Shown here one piece after another: positions 1 through 8,118 of a stretch of DNA of 23,022 bases. Source of the DNA: Isotricha intestinalis (taxonomy: Eukaryota; Ciliophora; Litostomatea; Vestibuliferida; Isotrichidae); NCBI GenBank assembly GCA_023807065.1, contig JAJJLU010000053.1, positions 1 through 23,022 on the forward strand, written 5' to 3'. Made by a program: the position numbers and the translations under genes. The notes beneath the pieces were generated by a model. The model saw only the letters and a program-made list of their open reading frames with translations. It did no database searches and was not told the origin of the DNA. Position 1 is the stretch's first letter, and every line of letters starts with the position of its first letter.

Positions 1-19
1 CCCCAATCCCCAATCCCCA
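1..19. repeat. Left telomere, CCCCAAT repeat
   Basis: Two exact CCCCAAT units followed by CCCCA, running directly into A+T-rich subtelomere. This is the C-rich strand at the 5' end, the orientation expected of a true chromosome end. It is the reverse complement of the array at the other end of the window. The array is short, which may reflect read trimming. Confidence 0.95.
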
Positions 20-843
20 TCTTTAAAAATAAAATTTTATTTTAACATTTTCCTTTTCCATGATTTATATTCTTTTATTTTTCAATAATTTAATAATAAT
101 TTTAAATTTTTTTCACTTATTTAAATCAATTTTTTTAATTAGAATAAATATAAATCAAAGAATAATATAAAATTTAAATTACTATTTTAAATCAGGAATT
201 AATTTATAATAATTATATAAATACAATAAATAAATAATAATATTACTAAAGAAAAAAAAATAAACAAGATTAATCTATTTATTTTTTCTTATATAATGAT
301 GAATGAGAAAATTATTTTTCCCTTACATTTTTTCAAAATTCAAATTGTGAATATTATAATAACTCTAAATAAAAGTAAAGAAATAATTTCAAATGAAACA
401 AAAAATATTTTATCAAATTTAGAAAGACTTAACAATATTATATTATGGTCTAAAATAAAAAAGAAAAATTTAAATATTCAACTTTTAATGAATTAATAAT
501 AATTTAAAAAAAGAAACCTGAAAAAAAAAATTATTTTACAGTTTTTCAATTTAAGTAAATTATTTTTTAATTTTTAAGAATTAGAAAAAAGAAGTATCAA
601 GTTGATTGTTTAACTAAAAAGATTAATGTTAATTTTTTTAATTATATGAAAGAAAATAAAAAGTAATTAGGAATCGAAAGAAATATTTTATTTTATTTAA
701 AAAAAAAATATTAAAGTAACTTCTAAGATTTTTTTAAAACAATTAAAAAAGAAATATAAATAAAAACATTTAAACATTTTCAAATCAATAATATCAAATA
801 ATAATTAAGTTAAACCATTTTAAATATAAATTATTTATAATTT
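20..843. other. Left subtelomeric spacer
   Basis: Extremely A+T-rich, with homopolymer runs and stops in all frames apart from the small ORF at 296-496. No tRNA-like, rRNA-like or tandem-repeat structure was seen by eye. Nothing else can be supported here. Confidence 0.5.
296..496 (+). CDS. Small hypothetical ORF (66 aa), doubtful
   Basis: A 66-codon open frame beginning with two Met codons and ending TAA. The product is rich in Ile, Lys, Asn and Leu, with no recognised motif, signal peptide or clear membrane span. In DNA this A+T-rich an open run of 66 codons is uncommon by chance, but a remnant of a subtelomeric gene is as likely as a real small gene. No function can be assigned. Confidence 0.2.
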   Translation: MMNEKIIFPLHFFKIQIVNIIITLNKSKEIISNETKNILSNLERLNNIILWSKIKKKNLNIQLLMN

Positions 844-1161
844 CTAAATTAATACCCAATTTATATAAATATTTATATCATATAAAAATTTTATAGAATG
901 TTTTAAAGCCACATACCTTATAATTGTTGGAATTAAACATAAAATAAATGGGATACTTAACGATAAGAAGATAGTGATAAAAGAAGTTAATAACCAAAAT
1001 TTTTGAATATTTCGATATATAGAACACCAAACACTATAATAATACCAAAAGAATAAAAGTAAAATAAAAGAAATAATAAAGAATCCAATTAATTTTCTTT
1101 TATAACATTGAATTTCATTGTTTGCTATAGATGAATAAACTTTATGAGATTTATCTTCCAT
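844..1161 (-). CDS. Small two-span membrane protein resembling the C-terminal module of ciliate surface proteins
   Basis: 105 residues with a short charged N-terminus, a first membrane span at about residues 25-45 and a second at about 58-80. Between them lies YYYSVWCSIYRNIQ, and after the second span comes LIPTIIRYVAL. I recall a conserved C-terminal membrane module in large ciliate and trichomonad surface proteins, roughly FCAVYKNTQ...SFGLSLLYPF...LLPGIFR. This protein matches the spacing of that module: Cys, Tyr-x-Asn-x-Gln, a Ser-rich span containing Pro, then Pro and Arg. It lacks any extracellular part, and no coding sequence continues upstream of the Met. It is either a stand-alone version or the surviving tail of a larger gene. 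It ends in TAG, whereas the other complete genes here end in TAA. The gene call is moderately sure; the family link rests on recall. Confidence 0.5.
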   Translation of the reverse strand: MEDKSHKVYSSIANNEIQCYKRKLIGFFIISFILLLFFWYYYSVWCSIYRNIQKFWLLTSFITIFLSLSIPFILCLIPTIIRYVALKHSIKFLYDINIYINWVLI

Positions 1162-1298
1162 TATTAATATTTTATTAAGTTTATATTTCTAAGATGAAAG
1201 TTTATTTAAAAGGAAATCCATGATTAAAGAAATAAAATAAGCAAGAATACTAATTATTAAAATTGATTTAAATTATTATAAAAAGGAAAAGAAATAAT

Positions 1299-2594
1299 TT
1301 ATTTAAGGAGTTTATACAAAAAACCTGCAATTTTTTTCAATTTGTTGAAAGGGCGTAAAACAATATTTAAGCAATCTTTTTCATTTCCAGCTCCGATTAT
1401 TGTTAAACAATATCTGACAAAATCATGGCAATTATTATTAAAAAAATTATAACTATTCCATTGCCCACATTCTTCACATTTTTGTTTTATAACATCTGGG
1501 GGTATATCTGTAAATCCATTTATTAAAACTCCGAATCTTTCATAATTCCAATTGTGATTAGTAGAATTTACTGTTATTTCTCCATGTTCATCATTCCCAA
1601 GAAGAAGATTTAAAAAATTCGGGTTGGAATTTTCTCCAGTTCCAAATTCTAATATAGTATCATCTATTTTAATTCCAACATGAGTAAGTTGTAAATCAGC
1701 TATTTCATTTAAAATTTGAAAATCTATTTTACTAATGATATCTTTAACACAGGCTGCAAAATCTAAATCTTCGCATACTACAACATATTTATATTTTTTT
1801 TCTTTAGAGGATTGATAGTTTTTAGGAATTATTCTATTTGGTTTTGGATTAAGTATATCATCAATTATTTTTTGCATTCTAAACTTTTTAACTAAATATT
1901 TAAAACAATTTATATATTCATGAAGCTTATTTAAATAAGAATTATATTCTTTACCAAAATCAATATTATCTTTATAATGAAAATCGATATATTCATAAAA
2001 TATTGCCCAAGATATTTTAATTGTATTCATTAAAGTTATTATAAAATCATTTTTATTTTTTTTTGCATAATTTATTAAACTTGGCTTAATTAAAATTTCT
2101 GAATGTAAATACCATATATCTTCAACTGAACTATTAAATTTATAATATAATTCTTTTTCTCTATTTTCTCTGCCAGTATATAACCAAGGCCAATTTTTAT
2201 GAATATGAGAAGAAAATAAATTTAGATAATTTATTAATGTATTATATTTAGGATCAAATTCAGGTGTTGCAAAATATGAATCATTCTCATCTCTAAATAT
2301 GGTGGCAGAACCTGGTTGACCTTGTCTTCCACTTCTTCCTATTGCTTGTTCTTCTACTCTTTGATTAGGCATTAAAAAAGGAATAATAACATGTAATCCC
2401 CCTATACTCAAAGTTTCTTTTTGAGGTTTAATATCCATTCCTCTCCCTGCTGCTGATGTGGATATTGTCACTCTACCTATATTTCCTGCTAGTTGAAAAG
2501 AATTATTATCTTCTTTTACATTTATTCCACATATTTTTCCATAATTTTGGTTAAATAAAAATGTAAATTCATTCACATGTTTTGGAGAATCCAT
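1299..2594 (-). CDS. Open segment 4 of the fusion locus: SecA-like helicase C-terminal domain plus LRAT/NlpC-like domain
   Basis: 431 codons from an internal Met; the frame is open slightly further upstream (TVLVIMDSPKH, SecA: PVLVGTxSIEKSE). SecA motif V is GRVTISTSAAGRGMDI (residues 40-55), then GGLHVI, and motif VI EEQAIGRSGRQGQPGSA (81-97) matches SecA QLRGRSGRQGDPGSS. A mostly helical linker follows to about residue 295. The last 130 residues hold LTHVGIKIDDTILEFGTGE (His305) and YNFFNNNCHDFVRYCL (Cys389). This His-on-first-strand, then N-C-x-x-F order is that of permuted papain-like folds such as LRAT, NlpC/P60-like and PPPDE domains. The protein ends with a basic hydrophobic helix. The SecA assignment is strong; the exact papain-fold family is uncertain. 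Confidence 0.75.
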   Translation of the reverse strand: MDSPKHVNEFTFLFNQNYGKICGINVKEDNNSFQLAGNIGRVTISTSAAGRGMDIKPQKETLSIGGLHVIIPFLMPNQRVEEQAIGRSGRQGQPGSATIFRDENDSYFATPEFDPKYNTLINYLNLFSSHIHKNWPWLYTGRENREKELYYKFNSSVEDIWYLHSEILIKPSLINYAKKNKNDFIITLMNTIKISWAIFYEYIDFHYKDNIDFGKEYNSYLNKLHEYINCFKYLVKKFRMQKIIDDILNPKPNRIIPKNYQSSKEKKYKYVVVCEDLDFAACVKDIISKIDFQILNEIADLQLTHVGIKIDDTILEFGTGENSNPNFLNLLLGNDEHGEITVNSTNHNWNYERFGVLINGFTDIPPDVIKQKCEECGQWNSYNFFNNNCHDFVRYCLTIIGAGNEKDCLNIVLRPFNKLKKIAGFLYKLLK

Positions 2595-2715
2595 TATTAC
2601 TAGGACTGTCTTCCTTTAGATGATTCTTTTTTTATTTCTTCATTTATTGTGTTATATAAATCTAAAATTTCATTAGGTCTTTGTTTAATATATCGGTTTA
2701 AATCTTGAAATATTT

Positions 2716-3733
2716 CTAGTTAAAAATATCTATATGGTAATTATTTTTTAAAACTTCAATATCATGTGGATCTCCTAAAGTTCCTGTCAATCCCCCTATT
2801 TTTTCATATTTATTAAAAAATATATTTTGACTCATCGAACAATAAGCCATAGTCGGGGATTCAATTGATAATCCTTCTTTTATTTCTGTTATTTCATGAA
2901 CATAAGAATTCCATCTTTGTCCTGGTTTTTTATATCCTGTAGTATTATCTATTATAACACATTTTCCATCTTCAATTATATAATGAACATCTAATTCTTG
3001 TGCATGTGCATTTCTTGCTGAATATTTTAATTTTGAAATTATATCCAGATTTAAATTTGCTAAATCTCTAAATTTATTTTTCATTTTTGTCAAAATCATT
3101 TCTTCTTTTAAATCCTTTAAATCATATATTTCTTTTAAAATTTTTGAGAAACTAAAAAATTCTAAACTATATCCAACTATTGCTGGATTTTGCACTTGGT
3201 CTAATAACATATTATCAACTTCATCTATTAAAACTACATCATATTTCCTTTTTCTGATTGGCTCACTTCTAAAAATGGAATACAACTCCAAAAATTCATA
3301 ATTATAATTAGTTGAATAAATTATTGGATATTGTAAAATATGAGTATAAAATCCATGATTAGTATTTATTTTTCTATAATCCACTTTATATACATCTATA
3401 TACTCTTTATCCCCATCTTTTTTGCATAAAACCCCACTATCAATTCCAAATAATTTATAATATTCTGATTGCTCTTTTTCATCTCTGAATGCTAGTTGTA
3501 AATTTGAAGTAACTATATCGACTTTTCGATCAAATTGAACAAGTATTATTGCAATAACTGCCATTATATAAGATTTTCCTTCCCCGGTTTTAATTATTGC
3601 TAAAGCCCCTCGACCGGTTAAAATTTTATAAACTAATTTTATTATTCCAAAGCATTGAACTGGATAAGGAGATAATTTACCTTTTGTATGTTGTTTTATT
3701 TTTAGGCAAACTTCACCATTTTTACTACTATTT
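2716..3733 (-). CDS. Open segment 3 of the fusion locus: SecA-like DEAD motor domain with preprotein cross-linking domain
   Basis: The frame is open from about 3733; a Met-initiated reading would start only at 3564, after Walker A. In order: a SecA-like entry reading YPVQCFGIIKLVYKILTGRG; Walker A GEGKS at 3571-3585; VDIVTSN (SecA has VVTVNDYLA there); IYSTNYNYEF (SecA: ITYGTNNEFGFD); Walker B DVVLIDEVDNMLLDQ. Next comes a preprotein-cross-linking-like stretch, LDVHYIIEDGKCVIID then TTGYKKPGQRW and HEITEIKEG, and finally GGLTGTLGD (SecA: AGMTGTA). These are SecA signatures rather than those of generic DEAD-box helicases. The frame ends at TAG 2716-2718. The protein continues, shifted by one base, for about 36 codons (2612-2721) that no Met-based ORF captures. 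Confidence 0.75.
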
Positions 3734-5021
3734 GATCTAAAATGTTATTCTCTGGATAATTTCTAGCATTTCCTAATTCTAAATCAGATAATATATTTCT
3801 TACATATTTTTCAAATTTTTTATTTTCACTATCAAAATTTATTATGTCTTCAATTGTTGTTTTATGTGATGGAGGCTCAAAATTTATTTTTGCATTATTA
3901 ATTCGAACATTTTGAATATTTATGCAACCATCTAAAATATTTCTATTAATATTGACATTATTTGAAGTGATTTCTATTTCTTGGAAATTTTTTTTTGAAT
4001 TTTTTGGAAGATTTTTTAAAACTTCTTCATTACATTTTATTTTAATTAAATTTTTGAATACCGATAAATCAAATTCAACTTTTTTTATTGAATTTGGTAA
4101 TTCCAAAATTTCAAGATTTTTGAATTTTTTAATCATTTCAGGGTTTATATAATCAGAGCCTTCAAGTATATTAATTTTTTTAATGTTATCTTTATTTTGA
4201 AAACAATTAAAGAATTCAGACCTGCATCGAATTGTATGCAATTTTGTACATCCATTGAAACTTGTTATATCCACAAAATTCACAGATAAAGGAATTTCTA
4301 TTTCTTCTAAATTTATACAATTTTCAAAAGCTCTTTCTTCAATTACTTCAAGTGAATTAGGTAATTCTATTTTTATTAATCCTTCCCAATCTTTAAAAAT
4401 ATTTTTATCAATTTTTTTGCAACCATCATTTAAAATAATTTGTTTTTTTGATTTTTTCAAACTGTTTGAAGCATTTATACCAATACTCTGGAAACAATTA
4501 AAAACTTCAATTTGTTCAAAATCATAATTGCTTTTTCCACATAAAAATGAATTTCCTTGAATAAATAATTCGTCTATTTCTTTACCACCTGTGAAACTTT
4601 CTTCATCTATTATTTCTACAAATTCAGGGATGATAACTTTTTTTAATTGATATATTGGTAAAAATTGTAACCATTTTGGATCACAATTTACATATGTTAA
4701 ATGCTCTGTAATATCCTTGTCAATTAATTCAATTCTTTTTACTGATTGTGGAATTAGTAAATATTTTAAATTTTTCATTTCATATAAATCATTGAGATTT
4801 AATATTTCTGTGCCTTCTTTGACTTTATATTTTAAATTAAAAGGACTAACTTCTCCTTCAAAATTTATAATTTTTCTTAATTTATAACAATTTTTAAGCA
4901 TTTCATAGTCATAAAGTTCATCCGGGATTTTTAAAGTTGAAAGATTTTTACAATTATTCAAATTTATTTTAAAATTATTTATTTTTGGAATTTCTAAATA
5001 TTCTAAAAATACAATTTTCAA
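3702..5021 (-). CDS. Open segment 2 of the fusion locus: C-terminal half of the BspA-type LRR array
   Basis: 439 codons, starting at a chance Met inside a repeat. The segment continues segment 1 when one base is removed from the T-run, and the two open frames overlap by 47 bases. Clear repeats include VIEERAFENCINLEEIEIPLS followed by DITSFNGCTKLHTIRC, and near the end NRNILDGCINIQNVRI. The final ten or so codons are read out of frame. The true frame changes near 3719-3733 and leads straight into the SecA-like domain. There is no signal peptide at the Met, as expected for an internal fragment. Confidence 0.65.
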   Translation of the reverse strand: MKIVFLEYLEIPKINNFKINLNNCKNLSTLKIPDELYDYEMLKNCYKLRKIINFEGEVSPFNLKYKVKEGTEILNLNDLYEMKNLKYLLIPQSVKRIELIDKDITEHLTYVNCDPKWLQFLPIYQLKKVIIPEFVEIIDEESFTGGKEIDELFIQGNSFLCGKSNYDFEQIEVFNCFQSIGINASNSLKKSKKQIILNDGCKKIDKNIFKDWEGLIKIELPNSLEVIEERAFENCINLEEIEIPLSVNFVDITSFNGCTKLHTIRCRSEFFNCFQNKDNIKKINILEGSDYINPEMIKKFKNLEILELPNSIKKVEFDLSVFKNLIKIKCNEEVLKNLPKNSKKNFQEIEITSNNVNINRNILDGCINIQNVRINNAKINFEPPSHKTTIEDIINFDSENKKFEKYVRNILSDLELGNARNYPENNILDQIVVKMVKFA

Positions 5022-6162
5022 ATAAATTTTCAGATAAATTATTCACACCATTTGGAATAATAATATGTGTTATTTGAAATAAATTTATAAATTTGAAATA
5101 TTTTGGATTAATTTTAATTTTTATTAAATTTGGAAAATTTTGAAAAAATAAAATTGCGTCTTCTTCCGAAAAAAATTCATAATCCAGAGGAATTTCAAGT
5201 TCTTCAATGCTTTTATAATCTAAATAATCCTGCCATTTAATGTTATTTTTTTTAATGATTAATTTTTTATTAAAATATTTTCTGAATTCAGGCTTACATT
5301 CAATATTTTTTAATTTTGGGCAAAAGGCAAAAGCTGTAGGAGATATATCAATTATTGAGAGAGGTAAAACAACTATAGTTAAATTTTTGCAATTTTTAAA
5401 TGCATTATCAGGAATATAAGTGACTTTATTAGGTATCATTATTTCTTCAATTCCTGAATTTTCAAAAGCCCCTTCTTCTATACTTTCAATTGAATCTGGA
5501 AGATAAACATTTTTTAAATATTTCCAATTATAAAAAATTTCTCTTTTTACTTTAATTCCAGTTTCTAATCTTAATTCTTCAATATGAAAAAATTTATACC
5601 ATTTTAAATCACCTTTGATATCTTTACAATAAATGCAATTATCGAATGAGCCTTCTTCAATGAAATCTAAAGATTTCGGTAATTGTATTGAAAGAAGACT
5701 GATGCAATCTTTAAAGTCGTTTTTGTGAATTTTTTGTGAACCTTCTTTTAAAAATATTTTGGTCACATATCTCATTTTAAATTTATTTATCCACTTTTTT
5801 TCACAAGATATTTCCTTTATAGACAGTTCTTTTACATAATCGTCTATGTATTCAATATTATATCCTATGTCAACGGTTGTTATATTTTCTTGTCTTCGTA
5901 TCAGTTTTTTAGGTAAATTTCTTAAGGGATATTCTACATTTAGTTTATTGTTGTATTGTCTTTTGTATAAATAAAATTGCTGATTTATCAAATTATTAAA
6001 TGGTGATAATTTGAGTTTATTATTTTCTATTGTTAAATCTTTATCAAAAATTTGGTTTACAATTGAATAAACATTTTCAATTTCATTTATTGTATAAATT
6101 TTCCATTTTTGTAAATTGAAATCTTTTGACAATTTCAAATGAAATGAATCATCAATCCCCAA
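4975..6162 (-). CDS. Open segment 1 of the fusion locus: N-terminal half of the BspA-type LRR array
   Basis: 395 codons open from an internal Met. The same frame stays open upstream to the TAA at 6469 and, apart from that codon, to the ATG at 6556-6558, so the listed Met is not the true start. Repeats have the BspA/LRR_5 form, for example SIEEGAFENSGIEEIMIPN, then IPDNAFKNCKNLTIVVLPLS, then ISPTAFAFCPKLKNIEC. These follow the pattern I-x-x-x-A/S-F-x-x-C-x-x-L-x-x-I-x-I/L-P. Such repeats are typical of surface and adhesion proteins in bacteria, trichomonads, Entamoeba and ciliates. The frame is lost at an A-run (5005-5009, T-run on the coding strand) and the array continues without a gap in segment 2. 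Confidence 0.7.
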   Translation of the reverse strand: MGIDDSFHLKLSKDFNLQKWKIYTINEIENVYSIVNQIFDKDLTIENNKLKLSPFNNLINQQFYLYKRQYNNKLNVEYPLRNLPKKLIRRQENITTVDIGYNIEYIDDYVKELSIKEISCEKKWINKFKMRYVTKIFLKEGSQKIHKNDFKDCISLLSIQLPKSLDFIEEGSFDNCIYCKDIKGDLKWYKFFHIEELRLETGIKVKREIFYNWKYLKNVYLPDSIESIEEGAFENSGIEEIMIPNKVTYIPDNAFKNCKNLTIVVLPLSIIDISPTAFAFCPKLKNIECKPEFRKYFNKKLIIKKNNIKWQDYLDYKSIEELEIPLDYEFFSEEDAILFFQNFPNLIKIKINPKYFKFINLFQITHIIIPNGVNNLSENLFENCIFRIFRNSKNK

Positions 6163-6680
6163 ATAATTTTCAGAATTACTTATTGTATAATTCCCTTCTA
6201 TTGGGTCGAATTTAAAATAAAAATATTTTTCTTTATTATTGGAGCCATGAAAAGATTTGAAATTTAAAGAATTAGTTAGAATTAAATCTTCATTTATTAA
6301 ACTTTCAATTGAATATTCACCATCAGGGATTGGTCCAATTGAAATTAAATCTTCATTTATTTGTGCGAATTCTTCTCCATAGTTTCCTATTATACAAAGC
6401 CATGTATTATTTTCAATTTCTAATAAATTATGATATATTATATATTCTCCATATGATTTTGACTCTAATTATTGGCCATATATTGATGGCTCTAAATATA
6501 AATTAACTTTTTTAAATGGTTTAATAAATGCTACAGAAAATTTTGGATAGTTGTGCATTAAATTAATTTAATTAAAATACTTTATAATCATTAATTTCAT
6601 CAAACACTATTTTTTATTTTTAGATTTAAATACATTTAATTAAAAATTTATTATTACTAAAATTAAGGATTTGGATGGAG

Positions 6681-6690
6681 CCCAATCCCC
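6681..6690. other. Interstitial telomere-like CCCAATCCCC
   Basis: Ten bases identical to telomeric repeat sequence (C-rich strand), in a spacer where C is otherwise scarce. With the preceding GGATTTGG it can form a short imperfect stem (GGATTTGG/CCAATCC). It lies between the interrupted fusion locus and the decay zone. It could be a relic of chromosome breakage or fusion, or chance. Confidence 0.3.
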
Positions 6691-7424
6691 TTTTAATAAA
6701 ACATATAAAATAAACAATTAAAGTTATTATATTATATAAATAATAATATTTATAAATTTAAACAACTTTATTTAAAAAGTATTTAAAAAAAATTAAAACA
6801 AATATAATAATAATAATTTGAATGCTTCAAATAATTCTTTGAATCAAAACAATTAAAATTTAATTAAAAATAAGAATAAAAATATTAAAAAAAACAAAAA
6901 AAAGAAGAAAAGTCAAAAATAAATTTCATAATATTTGCTTTAGGTTATTTAAATTATTTAATTAAAAAGAATTTAAATGTTATCAAAACAAAAAATTTAG
7001 AAAAATTGCTTATAAAAAAGCTTTTGGAGGAAATAAAAAATAATATGTATTTTTTCAAAAAAAATTAAAAGAATTTTTGAATGATTATATTTCATCAAAA
7101 TATTCAACAATAAATATCAATCAAAATAAAAAAATTTAAAATGATTTGATTTAAATGATAATTTATGTAATAATAATTTAAATGAAATAAAAGTTTCTAA
7201 TTTTTTAAATATGAAAATGGAATTTATTTATAATAATTATTTTTAAATGAAGAACATGAAAAAAATAACGAAATTCTTTTTTTGATGATTTTAATTGAAA
7301 AACTTAAAAATAAAAAAAAAATGAAAATTACATTGAAAAAATTCAAAATATTGACATTGAAGATTTTATTAATAGTAATAATAAAAAAAAACTAAATATT
7401 AAAAAAAAAGAAATATTAATTGAT

Positions 7425-7499
7425 GTTCCAGTCCAGGGACTCTACTCCCACTCCAAATAATAGACCCCTACTCGGAGTAAGGGTTGTGAATTGGACTAG
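7425..7499 (+). repeat. Left terminal inverted repeat (75 bp)
   Basis: Matches the reverse complement of 8044-8118 over its whole length. Differences are an extra A near base 40 (AATAGACCCC versus AATAGCCCC) and two or three bases in GGGTTGTGAATT versus GGGACGGTGAATT. Both copies end in TTGGACTAG. The repeat can itself fold: AGTCCA near its outer end pairs with TGGACT near its inner end, and CTACTC pairs with GAGTA in the middle. Confidence 0.9.
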
Positions 7500-7656
7500 A
7501 GGGGTGTTTTGTTTGGACTAAATGAATATCACATTAACGTACTAACAAACAAAAAATAAAAAACATTATTAATTAATATATAAAATTATATAAATAAAAA
7601 ATAATTCAACCCAATATAATATATATAAATAAATATTAAAACATTTAAATAAATAA

Positions 7657-8041
7657 AATTATAATATATATTCGTTTAAAAAAATCAATTATATAATAAA
7701 TAGAAAAAAAAATACTATCAATAGAAATTATTTAAAAAGAAAATACGGGGAAATAATTGTCTTTGATATATTTATAAATAGAATTAACTCAATTACTATT
7801 AGCTCTATCAGTGGAAATTTGGCACTAACAATTAAAATACTGGAGAATAAAGTTTATAAAAAAATGGAAGAATCTCTGAAAAAAAGGTAAAATAAAAAAA
7901 ATAACAAAAATACCAATTAAAATAATCAGTGAATATAATAATGAAAATAGTGAGTTTATTATAGAAATAAAAAAAGATTGCAATGACTTTGAGGAAGGAA
8001 CTTTTTTTATTATTTCTTTAGATCTTTTAGAGAAAGGTTGA
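7657..8041 (+). pseudogene. Element-internal ORF remnant (about 127 codons, one frameshift)
   Basis: The frame is open from 7657 to the TAA at 7888-7890 and includes YGEIIVFDIFINRINS and SGNLALTIKILENKVYKKM. Removing one A from the 7-A run at 7879-7885 joins it to a second frame containing KKITKIPIKIISEYNNE and FEEGTFFIISLDLLEKG, which ends at TGA 8039-8041. There is no Met near the start. Composition suggests alternating beta strands. I recognise no family. It could be cargo of the element or a captured gene fragment. Confidence 0.4.
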
Positions 8042-8043
8042 TC

Positions 8044-8118
8044 CTAGTCCAATTCACCGTCCCTTACTCCGAGTAGGGGCTATTATTTGGAGTGGGAGTA
8101 GAGTCCCTGGACTGGAAC
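8044..8118 (-). repeat. Right terminal inverted repeat (75 bp)
   Basis: Inverted partner of 7425-7499, at roughly 94-95% identity by eye. The outer 39 bases are identical. It begins CTAGTCCAATTCACC and ends GGACTGGAAC, followed directly by the second AATTGAT. Confidence 0.9.

Larger units (their letters stand above)
1299..6558 (-). pseudogene. Giant BspA-LRR / SecA-like ATPase / LRAT-NlpC-like fusion locus, interrupted
   Basis: Read from an ATG at 6556-6558, one protein of about 1,750 codons can be followed to the TAA at 1299. The order is an unknown N-terminal region of about 130 residues, many BspA-type leucine-rich repeats, a SecA-type motor, and a C-terminal papain-fold-like domain. Five lesions break it: an in-frame TAA at 6469-6471, one extra base in an A-run at 5005-5009, and one missing base near 3719-3733, near 2717-2727 and near 2609-2614. 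Homology resumes immediately after each lesion, so these are not introns. I also found no GT-AG segment of suitable length at the two junctions tested. All hallmark ATPase motifs survive. About 10 kb of neighbouring genes shows no comparable lesions, which favours a real decaying gene. However, the four frame changes all lie in or next to short runs of A or T, so assembly error is possible. Programmed frameshifting at four unrelated sites is unlikely. Confidence 0.7.
7425..8118. mobile_element. 694-bp TIR element with 7-bp target-site duplication
   Basis: The element is bounded by 75-bp inverted repeats beginning GTTCCAGTCCAGGGACTC and ending in the exact reverse complement. It is flanked by the direct repeat AATTGAT at 7418-7424 and 8119-8125. 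Inside is one minus-frameshift-away ORF of about 127 codons that stops three bases before the right repeat. No DDE transposase motif, integrase or reverse-transcriptase signature was seen, so it is non-autonomous, MITE-like, or an eliminated-type germline sequence kept in this molecule. The repeats are about half G+C, against roughly one fifth for the surroundings. Long TIRs with a duplication of this size are a general DNA-transposon architecture; I cannot name the superfamily. Confidence 0.8.

Noticed and set aside
2604..3733. Introns as the explanation for the breaks in the SecA-like region
   Set aside because: Coding similarity to SecA resumes within a few bases of each break, and the GT...AG segments tested at 3719-3733 and 2717-2760 have lengths that do not restore the frame.
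3922..4527. Two plus-strand ORFs (76 and 90 codons)
   Set aside because: Both lie opposite the leucine-rich repeat array and are explained by its antisense; the repeat pattern on the minus strand is unmistakable.
6309..6506. Plus-strand 65-codon ORF
   Set aside because: It overlaps antisense to the N-terminal part of the fusion locus, which reads as coherent protein on the minus strand.
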